Assembly (NCBI RefSeq): GCF_014042365.1
Contig: NZ_JACEZS010000001.1
Coordinates: 124,001 to 188,000, forward strand
Source: Rugamonas fusca
GTDB lineage: Bacteria > Pseudomonadota > Gammaproteobacteria > Burkholderiales > Burkholderiaceae_D
Reading direction: 5' to 3'
DNA length: 64,000 nt
Positions within the stretch are counted from its first letter, which is position 1, and every line of letters starts with the position of its first letter. Under the pieces are notes generated by a model that ran no database searches, had not been told where the DNA came from, and saw nothing but the letters and a program-made list of their open reading frames with translations. A program made the position numbers and the translations under genes. Positions 8,619 through 17,031 of this stretch are shown one piece after another.

Positions 8619-9299
8619 ATGCGTAACGATGGCGCGAAAGTGAAAAGTATTATTGCCAACGCGTCGCTGTACCGCATGCTGACGCCGCAGCAGGTTGAAC
8701 GGGTCGCCCAGCACACGAACGTGGTGCGGGCGGTGGCCAATACTGCCGTGGTCCAGCAGGGCGACCAGGCGCTGGGCACTTTTTGGGTGGTGTACGGCCA
8801 GGTCCACATCGGCATCCACAGCAAGCAGGGCGTGGTGCGCAACCTCGCCATCCTCGGCGGCAGCACGTGCTTTGGGCTGGGCGAAATGGTGATGGGGCAG
8901 GCGCACCAGACCTGCGTCAAGACCACGGCCGACACCATGCTGCTGCATACTGACCGCGAGGTCATCTTCGAGATCGCGGACGAGAATCCCGCCTTCGCGC
9001 GCGAAGTGATGACGTGCCTGGGCCGCCAGTTCTGCAGCCTGGTGCGCGACGTCGGCAGTTCCGCGCTGAGCGCCCACCAGCGCGTGGCCGATTACCTGAT
9101 GCGGCAAGTCGATGAGCGCGTGCCCAACGCGGAAATCGCGCTGGTGGCCAACAAGGGCGCCATCGCCGCCCGTTTGAGCCTGACGCCGGAGACCCTGTCG
9201 CGCGTGTTCCGCGACCTGAGCCAGGACGGTCTGATTGAAGTGAACAAGCGCCGCATCACGGTGCGCGACTGGGACCGCATCGAAGCCATGCTGGCCTGA
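8619..9299 (+). CDS. Crp/Fnr family transcriptional regulator (Dnr-like, without Fe-S cysteines)
   Basis: The 226-residue protein has an N-terminal cyclic-nucleotide-binding-like beta domain (about 20-120), a dimerisation helix (125-150) and a winged HTH (165-226). The recognition helix reads ETLSRVF, the E..SR signature that reads TTGAT half sites. The N-terminal cysteine cluster that carries the 4Fe-4S centre in Fnr is absent, as in Dnr-type nitric-oxide-responsive regulators. A perfect FNR box lies upstream and a hemerythrin gene is convergent just downstream, so a role in oxygen, NO or redox response is likely. The ligand is not determinable here. Confidence 0.9.
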   Translation: MRNDGAKVKSIIANASLYRMLTPQQVERVAQHTNVVRAVANTAVVQQGDQALGTFWVVYGQVHIGIHSKQGVVRNLAILGGSTCFGLGEMVMGQAHQTCVKTTADTMLLHTDREVIFEIADENPAFAREVMTCLGRQFCSLVRDVGSSALSAHQRVADYLMRQVDERVPNAEIALVANKGAIAARLSLTPETLSRVFRDLSQDGLIEVNKRRITVRDWDRIEAMLA

Positions 9300-9320
9300 G
9301 CGCCGCCCATCGGGGCGGTT

Positions 9321-9782
9321 TCAGTCGTGATGGCGGGTGTGTTCGGCGCGCATCCCGTCCATGGCCCGTACCAGTTCGTCGTAGCGGGGCCGCAGCAACT
9401 TGTCGAACATGGGAAACAGGATGCCTTCTTCCTTCAGGTTGTGCTGCTCGGTGGTCAGGCGGAAGGTGTCGGCGTGGTCGGAAAACTCGATCACGTCGCG
9501 GCGCTTGATGGCCATGCTCATGCGGTACATGATTTCGCACAGTAGCTGGTGTTCGGCGTGCAGCGACTGGGTGGGCGCCGCCGTGTTCGCCAGCAGTTGC
9601 TCGAACGCGGGGTAGATCACGCGTTCCTCCATCTCCACGTGGCGCCGCATGGCTTCGGCGAAGGCGAGAAAGGATACAGCCGCCTGTTCCCAGTCTTGCG
9701 CCGCCACGAGGCTGACAGCGTCGGCGTACAGCCCGTCGCAGCGGTCGTGGTCGTGCGCGAGGTAGTTGCTGACCTTATGCAT
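9321..9782 (-). CDS. Hemerythrin HHE-domain protein
   Basis: This 153-residue four-helix protein carries the iron ligands expected for a hemerythrin-like domain: HDHDRCD near residue 10, RHVEMEERVIYP (HxxxE) near 47, LHAEHQ near 75 and EQHNLKEEGILFP near 115. Relatives bind a di-iron centre and act in oxygen or NO sensing or in protection and repair of iron centres. It is convergent with the Crp/Fnr gene (21 nt between stops), and the two may form a redox-response locus. Confidence 0.88.
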   Translation of the reverse strand: MHKVSNYLAHDHDRCDGLYADAVSLVAAQDWEQAAVSFLAFAEAMRRHVEMEERVIYPAFEQLLANTAAPTQSLHAEHQLLCEIMYRMSMAIKRRDVIEFSDHADTFRLTTEQHNLKEEGILFPMFDKLLRPRYDELVRAMDGMRAEHTRHHD

Positions 9783-9895
9783 GGGTGCTTTTCTCCTGTC
9801 GTCGGTACGAAGAAAATTATCCCCCTTCTTTATTCGCCATGACCTTGACTTGTGATAAAGAAATTATAAATGGATGTGCATGCCATGCGCATGGC

Positions 9896-11047
9896 TCAGA
9901 TGCCTAGCTGGCGCGCCGCCAGTTCCTTCATGATTTCTTCCGCGCCGCCGCCTATCATGCATACCTTCACTTCGCGGTAGATCCGCTCGCTCGCCATGCC
10001 GCGCATGTAGCCCATGCCGCCCAGCGTCTGCACGGCCTGGTCGGCGCAGAACTGCATGGTTTGCGTGGCGTGGTTCTTCAGCATGCATACGTCGGCCACC
10101 CAGTCCGGGCCCGTTTGCTGGCGGTCGGCCCGCCCGGCCACGGCATTGAGCCAGGCACGCGTGGATTCGATGCGCATCTTCATGTCCACCAGCTTGTGGC
10201 GCACCACCTGGTGATGGACCAGCGCGGCGCCGAAGGTCTTGCGCTCGCGGGCCCAGGCCAGCGCCTCGTCGTAGCAGCATTCGGCCATGCCCAGCGCCAT
10301 CGCGGCCAGCGACATGCGCTCGCCATTGAAGTTGGCCATCACGATCCTGAGTCCCTTGCCTTCCTCGCCGATCAGGTTGGCGGCTGGCACGCGCACGCCG
10401 TCAAAGCGCAGGTGGGCCGTGTCGGAGCACAGCCAGCCCATTTTCTTCAGGCGCGCGCGCGACAGGCCGGGCGCGTCGCCCGGTACGGCCAGCAGGGATA
10501 CGGCGCCCGCGCCGCCATCGTCCGCCCCCGTGCGCACGGCCACCGTGATCCAGTCGGCCCGCATGCCGGAGGTGATGAATACCTTTTCGCCGTCGATCAC
10601 GTAGCTGTCGCCGTCGCGCCGGGCCGTGGTGCGCAGCGTGGCCACGTCCGAACCGCCGCCCGGTTCCGTGATGGCCAGCGCGGCGATCTTGCGGCCGGCC
10701 AGCACGTCGGGAATCACGCGCTGGCGCAGTTCCGCGCTGCCGTGATGCAGGATGGGCGGCAGGCCGATGCTGTGGCTGAAGGCGCCGGCCATCACGCCGC
10801 CGCTGCCCGTGTGGCGCGACAGCGTGACCGACAGCGCGATGCGCAGCGCCCACGGCGCCGGGGTGCCGCCCAGCTCCTCCGGATAGCCCATGCCCAGCCA
10901 GCCCAGTTCGGCCAGCTTGCCGTACAGGGCGCGCGGGAATTCGCCGGCTTCCTCCCAGTCTTCCAGGTAGGGCCGCACTTCGCTGGCGGCGAAGCGGCGC
11001 GCGGCGTCTTCGATCGCGGCGATGTCGGCGGGAGTAAAGCCATGCAT
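9896..11047 (-). CDS. Acyl-CoA dehydrogenase family protein
   Basis: The 383-residue product has the N-terminal helical domain, the beta domain with ALAITEPGGGSDVA (flavin and substrate contacts) and the C-terminal helical domain with QTLGGMGYMRG. ATG 11047 is selected because AAGGAAG lies 5 nt before it; the frame continues 9 codons upstream. In the segment that often holds the catalytic Glu as YEGT, the sequence reads IGGGAEE, as in several FadE-like subfamilies. It oxidises an acyl-CoA with FAD and passes electrons to ETF. A divergent TetR gene suggests local control. Confidence 0.9.
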   Translation of the reverse strand: MHGFTPADIAAIEDAARRFAASEVRPYLEDWEEAGEFPRALYGKLAELGWLGMGYPEELGGTPAPWALRIALSVTLSRHTGSGGVMAGAFSHSIGLPPILHHGSAELRQRVIPDVLAGRKIAALAITEPGGGSDVATLRTTARRDGDSYVIDGEKVFITSGMRADWITVAVRTGADDGGAGAVSLLAVPGDAPGLSRARLKKMGWLCSDTAHLRFDGVRVPAANLIGEEGKGLRIVMANFNGERMSLAAMALGMAECCYDEALAWARERKTFGAALVHHQVVRHKLVDMKMRIESTRAWLNAVAGRADRQQTGPDWVADVCMLKNHATQTMQFCADQAVQTLGGMGYMRGMASERIYREVKVCMIGGGAEEIMKELAARQLGI

Positions 11048-11109
11048 GGTGCTTCCTTGTGCTGTTGTTGACAAATTACCATGCTAGCGGAAGATGGTGG
11101 CCAGGTCTA

Positions 11110-11120
11110 GACATGATGTC
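11110..11120. promoter_or_regulatory. Palindrome between acyl-CoA dehydrogenase and TetR genes
   Basis: GACATGATGTC is a perfect 5-1-5 inverted repeat in the 202-bp divergent intergenic region. Its position and symmetry fit an operator for the adjacent TetR regulator, but it is short and there is only one copy, so this is tentative. Confidence 0.4.
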
Positions 11121-11249
11121 CAATACTGTGGCGTAATGGGCGCATGCTTACGCGTTGCCACGGCACGCGTGGGCGGGGCGCTACAATGGCGCCTGTCGTG
11201 GCCGGTCCCGGTAGAGCGGCCTGTATGCAATCCGAGAAAGAATAACCAG

Positions 11250-11897
11250 ATGCGATCTGTCACCCTCCGTCCGCGCAACGATGGCGCCGACAAGCCTTCC
11301 GCCACCATCGCCAGCGTGATCAGCGCCTGCGAGCGCTTGCTGAACAAGGGCGAGAGCTTCACCACGCTGTCGATCGAGCAGTTGGCCAAGGAGGCCGGCA
11401 TCGCGCGCGCCACGTTCTACCTGCACTTCCGTAACAAGGGCGAGATCGTGCGCCACCTGATGGCCCAGGTGGGACGCGAAGTGCGGCACGCGGCCAAGGC
11501 CAAGCTGGCCAACCTGGACCAGTTTGGGCGCGCTGAATTCCTGTCGTTCATGGAGGATGCCGTCGATATCCAGTACCGCCATCGCGCGGCCATGCGGGCC
11601 ACGGTGGAACTGTCGGCCTACGATCCCGGCGTGGCCGAGATCTACCGCAGCTTCGTGGACGAGGTGGTGCACGACTTCCGCCGCATTATCGTCAAGCTGG
11701 AGGCGGCCGGCGGCGCCCATCCCGACGTGCGGCCCGAGGTGGCCGACATTTTGAGCTGGGCCACGGAGCGCAGCTGCGCCCAGATGCTGCGCGACGAGGA
11801 CACGCCGGAGCGCCGCCAGCAACTGGCTGAGCTGCTCACGCACGTGGTGTGGAGCGCCATCGCCCGGCCCGCGTGGGAGCCGGGCACCAGGACTTGA
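11250..11897 (+). CDS. TetR/AcrR family transcriptional regulator
   Basis: The chosen 215-residue form starts at ATG 11250; the frame runs 52 codons further upstream with no TetR-like sequence. The HTH lies at residues 37-62 (LSIEQLAKEAGIARATFYLHF, then NKGEIVRHL). The rest is an all-helical ligand domain. It is divergent from the acyl-CoA dehydrogenase and meets the aldehyde dehydrogenase gene stop to stop without a spacer. It probably represses the nearby acyl-CoA and aldehyde metabolism genes in response to an acyl-CoA-like ligand, which is inference. Confidence 0.9.
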   Translation: MRSVTLRPRNDGADKPSATIASVISACERLLNKGESFTTLSIEQLAKEAGIARATFYLHFRNKGEIVRHLMAQVGREVRHAAKAKLANLDQFGRAEFLSFMEDAVDIQYRHRAAMRATVELSAYDPGVAEIYRSFVDEVVHDFRRIIVKLEAAGGAHPDVRPEVADILSWATERSCAQMLRDEDTPERRQQLAELLTHVVWSAIARPAWEPGTRT

Positions 11898-13346
11898 TCA
11901 GGTTTTCAGCTTGATCAGCAGGTTCAGCAGCTTCATGGCGCGTCCCGTGTAGGGCGGCTGGAACAGCATCTGGATCGCCGACACCGGCCCCTGGTAGAAC
12001 ACCGGCCGCAGCTTGGAGAAGGTGTTGAAGCCTTCGCGCGAGTGGTAGTGGCCCATGCCGCTGGGGCCCACGCCGCCGAACGGCAGGTCGTGCTGGGCCA
12101 CGTGCAGCAGTGCTTCGTTGACCGACACACCGCCCGACATCACGTGGGTGATGTAGAACTGTGCCAGCGCCTTGTCGTTGGTGTACGGGTAGATGGCCAG
12201 TGGCCGGTCGCGGCGGTTGATGTAGTCGGCCACCTCGCGCGCGTCGCGGTAGGTGCGCACGGGCAGGATCGGGCCGAAGATCTCGCGCTGCGACAGCAGC
12301 ATTTCCGGGGTTGGATTGAGCACGATGTGCGGCGCGAACTTGCGCAGCGCGGCATTGGGCTGCTGGTCGCCGGCCAGGTTGATCAGGCGGGCGCCCTTGG
12401 CGCGCGCGTCTTCCAGCGTGTGCGTCAGGCGCTCGTAGGAACGCTGGTCGATGATGGACGTGAAGTCGGCGCCGTTGATGTCGGGGTAGCGCTGCGCGAA
12501 CAGCCGCTTGCAGTGGCCGACGAATTCGTCCACCGCCGCTTCGGGAATGAACACGTAGTCGATGGTGGTGCAGATCTGGCCCGCGTTGAACAGCTTGACC
12601 CACAGGATGCGCTCGGCCGCCGTCTTGACGGAATAGTCCGGACCCACGATGGCGGGCGACTTGCCACCCAGTTCCAGCGTGACGGGCGTAAGGTTGCGGG
12701 CCGCGTTGGCCATCACGGCGCGGCCGGTGGCGCCGGAGCCGGTGAACAGCAGGTGGTCGAACGGGATCGACGAGAAGGCCGGGCCACGGCCGTTGCCGTC
12801 CTCGAAGAACTTGAGCTTATCCTCGGGGAAGTAGTTGGGGCTGATGCGCATCAGCAGTTCGGCCAGGTGCTGCGAGTTCTCCGACATCTTGACCATGGCG
12901 CGGTTGCCGGCCGCGAAAATCGAGGCCAGCGGGCAGAAGGTCAGGTTGAGCGGGAAGTTCCACGGCACGATCACGCCCACCACGCCCAGCGGCTGCGGTA
13001 TCACGCGGTTGGTGGCCAGCGGGTGCACCATGATGTCGATCTTGCGGCGCTGCGGGCGCATCCAGCCTTTCAGGTCCTTGATGGAATCCTTGATCGTTTC
13101 AAGCACGACGAAGAATTCGGCGAACAGGGTTTCGAACTCGGAGCGGTTGCCGTAGTCGCGGTTGATGGCGGCCACCAGGTCTTCGCGGTTCTCCTTGAGC
13201 ATGCGCGCCAGTTGCTGCAGGTCGCGCTTGCGTTCGGCATAGGTGGGTTCAGGGTGGGCCAGATAGGCCGCGCGCTGGCGCTCGAAGCAGGACTGGAATT
13301 CAGCCGGAATCTGGACCTGGTCCAGGTGCGTGGTGGGTGCGTTCAT
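11898..13346 (-). CDS. Aldehyde dehydrogenase, coniferyl aldehyde dehydrogenase type
   Basis: The 482-residue protein shows the ALDH pattern: VIVPWNFPLNLTF (cofactor-binding entry), the LLFTGSGATGRAVM loop, VTLELGGKSPAIV with the general-base Glu, and NAGQICTT with the nucleophilic Cys. The class-specific HDLPFGGVGPSGMGHYH is near the C-terminus. The overall length and the C-terminal hydrophobic tail resemble class-3 and coniferyl-aldehyde dehydrogenases that oxidise long or aromatic aldehydes. It lies 24 nt after an acyl-CoA ligase gene on the same strand, so an aldehyde could be oxidised to the acid and then activated to its CoA ester. Confidence 0.85.
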   Translation of the reverse strand: MNAPTTHLDQVQIPAEFQSCFERQRAAYLAHPEPTYAERKRDLQQLARMLKENREDLVAAINRDYGNRSEFETLFAEFFVVLETIKDSIKDLKGWMRPQRRKIDIMVHPLATNRVIPQPLGVVGVIVPWNFPLNLTFCPLASIFAAGNRAMVKMSENSQHLAELLMRISPNYFPEDKLKFFEDGNGRGPAFSSIPFDHLLFTGSGATGRAVMANAARNLTPVTLELGGKSPAIVGPDYSVKTAAERILWVKLFNAGQICTTIDYVFIPEAAVDEFVGHCKRLFAQRYPDINGADFTSIIDQRSYERLTHTLEDARAKGARLINLAGDQQPNAALRKFAPHIVLNPTPEMLLSQREIFGPILPVRTYRDAREVADYINRRDRPLAIYPYTNDKALAQFYITHVMSGGVSVNEALLHVAQHDLPFGGVGPSGMGHYHSREGFNTFSKLRPVFYQGPVSAIQMLFQPPYTGRAMKLLNLLIKLKT

Positions 13347-13370
13347 GGTCGTTCCTTCTTATGTGTGGGT

Positions 13371-14987
13371 TCAGGCGTGGCTGCGCAGTTCGCGGCGCAG
13401 GATCTTGCCAACGGCGGACTTGGGCAGCGCGTCGACGAAGGCGATCTGGCGGGGCACCTTGTAGGCGGTCAGTTCCTTGCGGCAGAACTCGGCCAGTTCC
13501 GCTTCCGTCAGTTGCGCTTGTGGCGCGCGCACCACATACAGTTTCACGGCTTCGCCGGTCTTCTCGTCCGGCACGCCCACGCACGCGCATTCCTGCAGGC
13601 CGGGGCAGGACGACGCCACGGCCTCGATCTCGTTGGGGAACACATTAAAGCCCGACACGATGATCATATCCTTTTTGCGGTCCACGATCTTCAGGAAACC
13701 ACGTTCGTCGAACTGGCCCACGTCGCCGGTGCGGAAGTAGCCGTCTGCGGTGAAGGCGGCGGCGTTCGCTTCCGGTTGCTGCCAGTAGCCGCGCATCACC
13801 TGCGGGCCCTTGACGCACACTTCGCCGGGCATGCCGGGCGCCGCTTCGTTGCCGTCGTCGTCGAGCAGCTTGATGTGGGTGTCCGGCAGCGGCAGGCCCG
13901 TCGTGCCGGTGAACGACGTGATGTCGCCCGGCGTGAAGGTGACGATGGGGCTGGTCTCGGACAGGCCATAGCCTTCACGGATGAAGCGGCCGGTGATGGC
14001 CATCCAGCGCGCCGACGTGGCTTCGATGACGGCCGCGCCGCCGCCAGCGGCCAGGCGCAGGCGCGAGAAGTCCACTTCGCCGATGCGCGGATGCGCCACC
14101 AGGCCGGCGTACAGGGTGTTCACACCCGTGAAGGAGGTGGGGCGGGCCGCTTTCATCACGTCGATGAAGCCGTCCATGTCGCGCGGGTTGGGCACCAGCC
14201 AGTTGTGCGCGCCCACCGTGAAGAAGCTCAGGAAGTTCACGGTGAGGGCGAAGATGTGGTACAGCGGCAGCGCCGTGACGATGGTTTCCTCGCCCGGAAT
14301 CACGCAGTCGGTCACGATGGCCTTGAACTGCAGGATGTTGGCGACCACGTTGCGGTGCGACAGGGCCGCGCCCTTGGACAGGCCGGTGGTGCCGCCCGTG
14401 TATTGCAGGAACAGCAGGTCGTCGCCCGCCAGTGCGACGGGTTCGAATGGCAGGCTGGCGCCTTCGCGCAGCGCGTCGGCCAGCATGACGGCCGACGTCA
14501 GGCGGGCATCGACGGGCGGGCTGGGAAGCTTGGCGGCCGTGCCGTCGCCGGGCGTGGCGATGATGACGGTCTTGAGTCTGGTGTGCGGCATCACCTCGGC
14601 CACCGTGGCCGAAATGCCGCTGAAGGCGACGATGGTTTCCACGCCCGCGTCGTTCAACTGGTGTTCCAGCTCGCGCGGCGTGTACATGGGGTTGACGTTG
14701 ACCTGCACGGCGCCAGCGCGCGCGATGCCGAGGAAGGCGATGGCGAAAGCCAGCAGGTTGGGCGACATGACGGCGATGCGGTCGCCCTTCTTCACGCCCA
14801 ACGTGCGTTGCAGGTAGGCGGCGAAGTCGCGCGACTGGCGCTCGACGTCGGCGTAGCCCAGGGTCTGGCCCAGGCAGGTGAAGGCGGGCTGGCTCGCGTA
14901 GCGCGCCATCGCTTCCTCCAGCATGGCGGTGACGGATGGGTAGGAATCGGGATCGATATGGTCGGGCAGGGTGGTGCGGTCTTGCAT
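13371..14987 (-). CDS. AMP-dependent acyl-CoA synthetase (FadD-like)
   Basis: The 538 residues cover a complete ANL enzyme. The P-loop YTGGTTGLSKGAALSHRN, the YGLSETSPIV motif, the adenylate-binding YFRTGDVGQFDERGFL and the C-terminal catalytic-lysine region PKSAVGKILRRELR are all present. It activates a carboxylic acid through an acyl-AMP to an acyl-CoA. Sequence features point to a medium- or long-chain fatty acid, but a phenylpropanoid acid is possible given the coniferyl-aldehyde-type dehydrogenase in the same operon. Confidence 0.88.
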   Translation of the reverse strand: MQDRTTLPDHIDPDSYPSVTAMLEEAMARYASQPAFTCLGQTLGYADVERQSRDFAAYLQRTLGVKKGDRIAVMSPNLLAFAIAFLGIARAGAVQVNVNPMYTPRELEHQLNDAGVETIVAFSGISATVAEVMPHTRLKTVIIATPGDGTAAKLPSPPVDARLTSAVMLADALREGASLPFEPVALAGDDLLFLQYTGGTTGLSKGAALSHRNVVANILQFKAIVTDCVIPGEETIVTALPLYHIFALTVNFLSFFTVGAHNWLVPNPRDMDGFIDVMKAARPTSFTGVNTLYAGLVAHPRIGEVDFSRLRLAAGGGAAVIEATSARWMAITGRFIREGYGLSETSPIVTFTPGDITSFTGTTGLPLPDTHIKLLDDDGNEAAPGMPGEVCVKGPQVMRGYWQQPEANAAAFTADGYFRTGDVGQFDERGFLKIVDRKKDMIIVSGFNVFPNEIEAVASSCPGLQECACVGVPDEKTGEAVKLYVVRAPQAQLTEAELAEFCRKELTAYKVPRQIAFVDALPKSAVGKILRRELRSHA

Positions 14988-15117
14988 GGTGTGCTATCCG
15001 GTTGTTGTGGTTATGTTGTGGTTGTGGGCACGTGTCTCCGTGAGTGAATGATTGTGGGGCACAAGGAGGCGCCGCACCAGTGTTGAACGCGCCAAAAATT
15101 TGTCTTAAAATGCCACA

Positions 15118-16230
15118 ATGAGCAAGCCAGCCACCACGCCAGCCCCTTCGTCCGCTACCACGCCAACGGCGCAAGTGGCGCAAGTGGCGCAATCGGCCCA
15201 TTCCGTGTCGGCCGTGCAGCCGGCGGGCAGCATGCTGCCGTCCGCGTGGTTCGAACCGTGCATACACTCGGCTTACGTGCAGATCCTCGCCAAGTTCCTC
15301 CATGCCCGAGGGCTGGCCTTGCCTTGGCCGCAGCCGAGCCAGAGCAGGCTGTTGCCGTTTCTGGACGTGCTGCCGCTGCTCGATGCCGTGCAGGCGGCAT
15401 CGCAGCCGGACTTCGGCATCGAACTGGGCATGGCCATCCCGGCGGCCGCGCACGGCTTGAAGGGGATGGCGGCCATGTCCAGCCCCACCTTGTGGGTGGC
15501 GATGGAAACCTTTGTCCGCTATGCCCGCATTCGCGACCACCTGTTCCAGTACCGCTGCCAGCGCGCGGGCGGCTACGCCACGCTGGAACTGCATCCGCGC
15601 GTGCCGCTGCACCAGTACACGCGCTTCCTGCAAGGGGCGACCGTGCATGCCACGTTTAACATCTTCCGCGCCATCGCGGACGAGGCGGCGCTGCGCCAGG
15701 CCATCGTGGTGCTGCCGTGGGACGCGTCGACCGCGCCGGGCAGCGTGCCTGCCGCGCCCTGGCAGGTGGCATACGGCGGCAAGGTGCCCGCCATCCGCTT
15801 CCCGCTCGCCATCGCGGACGAGCCTTCACAGACGGCCGATGCCGACCTTCATGCGCGCATGTGCAAGGCCGGCGACGAGGAATTGACCCGGCTGGCCGGC
15901 AGCATCGGCGCGCGCGTGCGCCACCTGATGCACCAGGGGCAGCCGGCCTGGCCCACGCTGGCCGAGATCGCGGCCCGGCTGGCGCTGTCGCCGCGCACGC
16001 TGGTGCGCCGGCTGGAGTCGGAAGACCTCAGCTACCAGCAACTGCTGGACGAGGTGCGCAACGAGCTGGCGTGCTGGTACTTGCGCCAGTCGGCTCTGCC
16101 GATGGGCGATATCGCCGAGCGCACGGGCTTTTCCGACCAGGCCAATTTCACCCGCGCGTTCGGACGCTGGCAAGGGCAGACGCCGCGCGAATACCGCCGT
16201 CGCTTCCAGGTGGACGGTCAGCCCGCATGA
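15118..16230 (+). CDS. AraC family transcriptional regulator with arabinose-binding-like N-terminal domain
   Basis: The 370-residue product has a low-complexity Ala/Thr/Ser-rich N-terminus (1-35), a large ligand-binding domain of the OruR/ArgR-like AraC type (about 50-230) and a C-terminal double HTH (about 265-365). The latter contains LAEIAARLALSPRTLVRRLE and the signature DIAERTGFSDQANFTRAFGRWQGQTPREYR. It is divergent from the acyl-CoA ligase operon, with 130 bp between starts, so that operon may be its target. The inducer is unknown. Confidence 0.9.
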   Translation: MSKPATTPAPSSATTPTAQVAQVAQSAHSVSAVQPAGSMLPSAWFEPCIHSAYVQILAKFLHARGLALPWPQPSQSRLLPFLDVLPLLDAVQAASQPDFGIELGMAIPAAAHGLKGMAAMSSPTLWVAMETFVRYARIRDHLFQYRCQRAGGYATLELHPRVPLHQYTRFLQGATVHATFNIFRAIADEAALRQAIVVLPWDASTAPGSVPAAPWQVAYGGKVPAIRFPLAIADEPSQTADADLHARMCKAGDEELTRLAGSIGARVRHLMHQGQPAWPTLAEIAARLALSPRTLVRRLESEDLSYQQLLDEVRNELACWYLRQSALPMGDIAERTGFSDQANFTRAFGRWQGQTPREYRRRFQVDGQPA

Positions 16231-16354
16231 TCTTTCCTGTTGCGATGATGTAGAATCGGAAAGGTTGCTAAACCATTCCGTACGACGCACCGCCGAAAGC
16301 GCGTCATACCCGCAGGCTCACCTACGCTTTCGCTTTCTGCAGGGAGAACGGTAC

Positions 16355-16792
16355 ATGCATGCAATGGGATCGTATACAAACTGGTTGGTCGTGGGCGCCG
16401 CCATGAGCGCACTGGCCGCCGCGCTGCACCTTGCCATCATCATCGGCGGCGGACCATGGTATCGTTTTTTTGGTGCCGGTGAGCGCATGGCGCGCGCGGC
16501 CGAAGCGGGGCGGCGCTATCCTGCCCTCGTCACACTGGGCATCGCGGGCGTCCTGTTCGTTTGGGCGGCCTATGCGCTGTCGGGGGCGGGGCTGCTTATG
16601 CCACTGCCGTTCCTCAAATTTGCGCTGACCGCCATTGCTGCCGTCTACATGGTGCGCGGCCTGGTCATCGTACCGCTGCTGCTGGTGGCGGCGGACAAGA
16701 TGACTTCCTTCGCCGTGTGGAGTTCGCTGATGTGCCTGGCCTACGGCATCGTCCACGTGGTGGGTCTGGCGCTGCTCTGGTCCCGCTTGTAA
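16355..16792 (+). CDS. Small four-helix membrane protein of unknown function
   Basis: The 145-residue form starts at ATG 16355, after AGGGAG with 8-nt spacing; the longer frame from 16265 lacks an RBS. Four hydrophobic segments are visible (about 8-28, 50-72, 78-102, 115-142), with short charged loops and RMARAAEAGRRYP between the first two. It resembles small uncharacterised inner-membrane proteins common in proteobacteria. No catalytic motif is seen. It stands alone, upstream of the purine permease promoter. Confidence 0.65.
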   Translation: MHAMGSYTNWLVVGAAMSALAAALHLAIIIGGGPWYRFFGAGERMARAAEAGRRYPALVTLGIAGVLFVWAAYALSGAGLLMPLPFLKFALTAIAAVYMVRGLVIVPLLLVAADKMTSFAVWSSLMCLAYGIVHVVGLALLWSRL

Positions 16793-16831
16793 GCTTGCCC
16801 GCCGGCGCCAGCCGGCGTTGTTTTATGCGCT

Positions 16832-16849
16832 GATTTTGTATACAAAATC
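16832..16849. promoter_or_regulatory. Perfect 18-bp palindrome, probable GntR/FCD operator
   Basis: GATTTTGTATACAAAATC reads identically on both strands. The TTGTATACAA core is characteristic of FCD-type GntR regulators. It lies 182 bp upstream of the NCS2 purine permease and directly ahead of a TTGACA hexamer (16852-16857). A GntR/FCD gene closes the same locus at 19934-20647, which makes it the likely binder. Confidence 0.7.
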
Positions 16850-16851
16850 TG

Positions 16852-16880
16852 TTGACAATGAATTCACCTGGGCGCAATAT
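16852..16880 (+). promoter_or_regulatory. Candidate sigma-70 promoter for the purine permease
   Basis: TTGACA (16852-16857) and CAATAT (16875-16880) are 17 bp apart; the -35 is perfect and the -10 is weak. The adjoining palindrome would place a bound GntR dimer immediately upstream of the -35. The 5' leader to ATG 17032 would be about 145 nt, and nothing else recognisable was seen in it. Confidence 0.45.
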
Positions 16881-17031
16881 CGTCGACAACAGGTTTGCCC
16901 CCACCCTGGCGAATTCCTGACAACGTCGATCGCCATCCGATCCCGTCCTGCGCGGCTCCCGCCGCGGCGTCCCACCCGCAGTACCGCAATATCAGCTTGA
17001 CCACTACATAAAAATCGATGGAGACAAAGTT

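Noticed and set aside
9845..9858. TTGACTTGTGATAA near the hemerythrin promoter as a second FNR box.
   Set aside because: Only 6 of 10 consensus positions match, so it is not convincing next to the perfect site at 8542.
9882..9895. GCCATGCGCATGGC palindrome after the acyl-CoA dehydrogenase as a terminator.
   Set aside because: The stem is short and not followed by a T-run on the minus strand.
12042..15047. Very long open frame (about 1000 codons) on the plus strand opposite the aldehyde dehydrogenase and ligase genes.
   Set aside because: It is antisense to two clear genes, rich in His/Arg/Gly/Gln as expected for a shadow of G+C-rich codons, and matches no family.
16369..16379. CGTATACAAAC as another GntR site.
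   Set aside because: It is inside the small membrane protein gene and only one half of the palindrome is kept.
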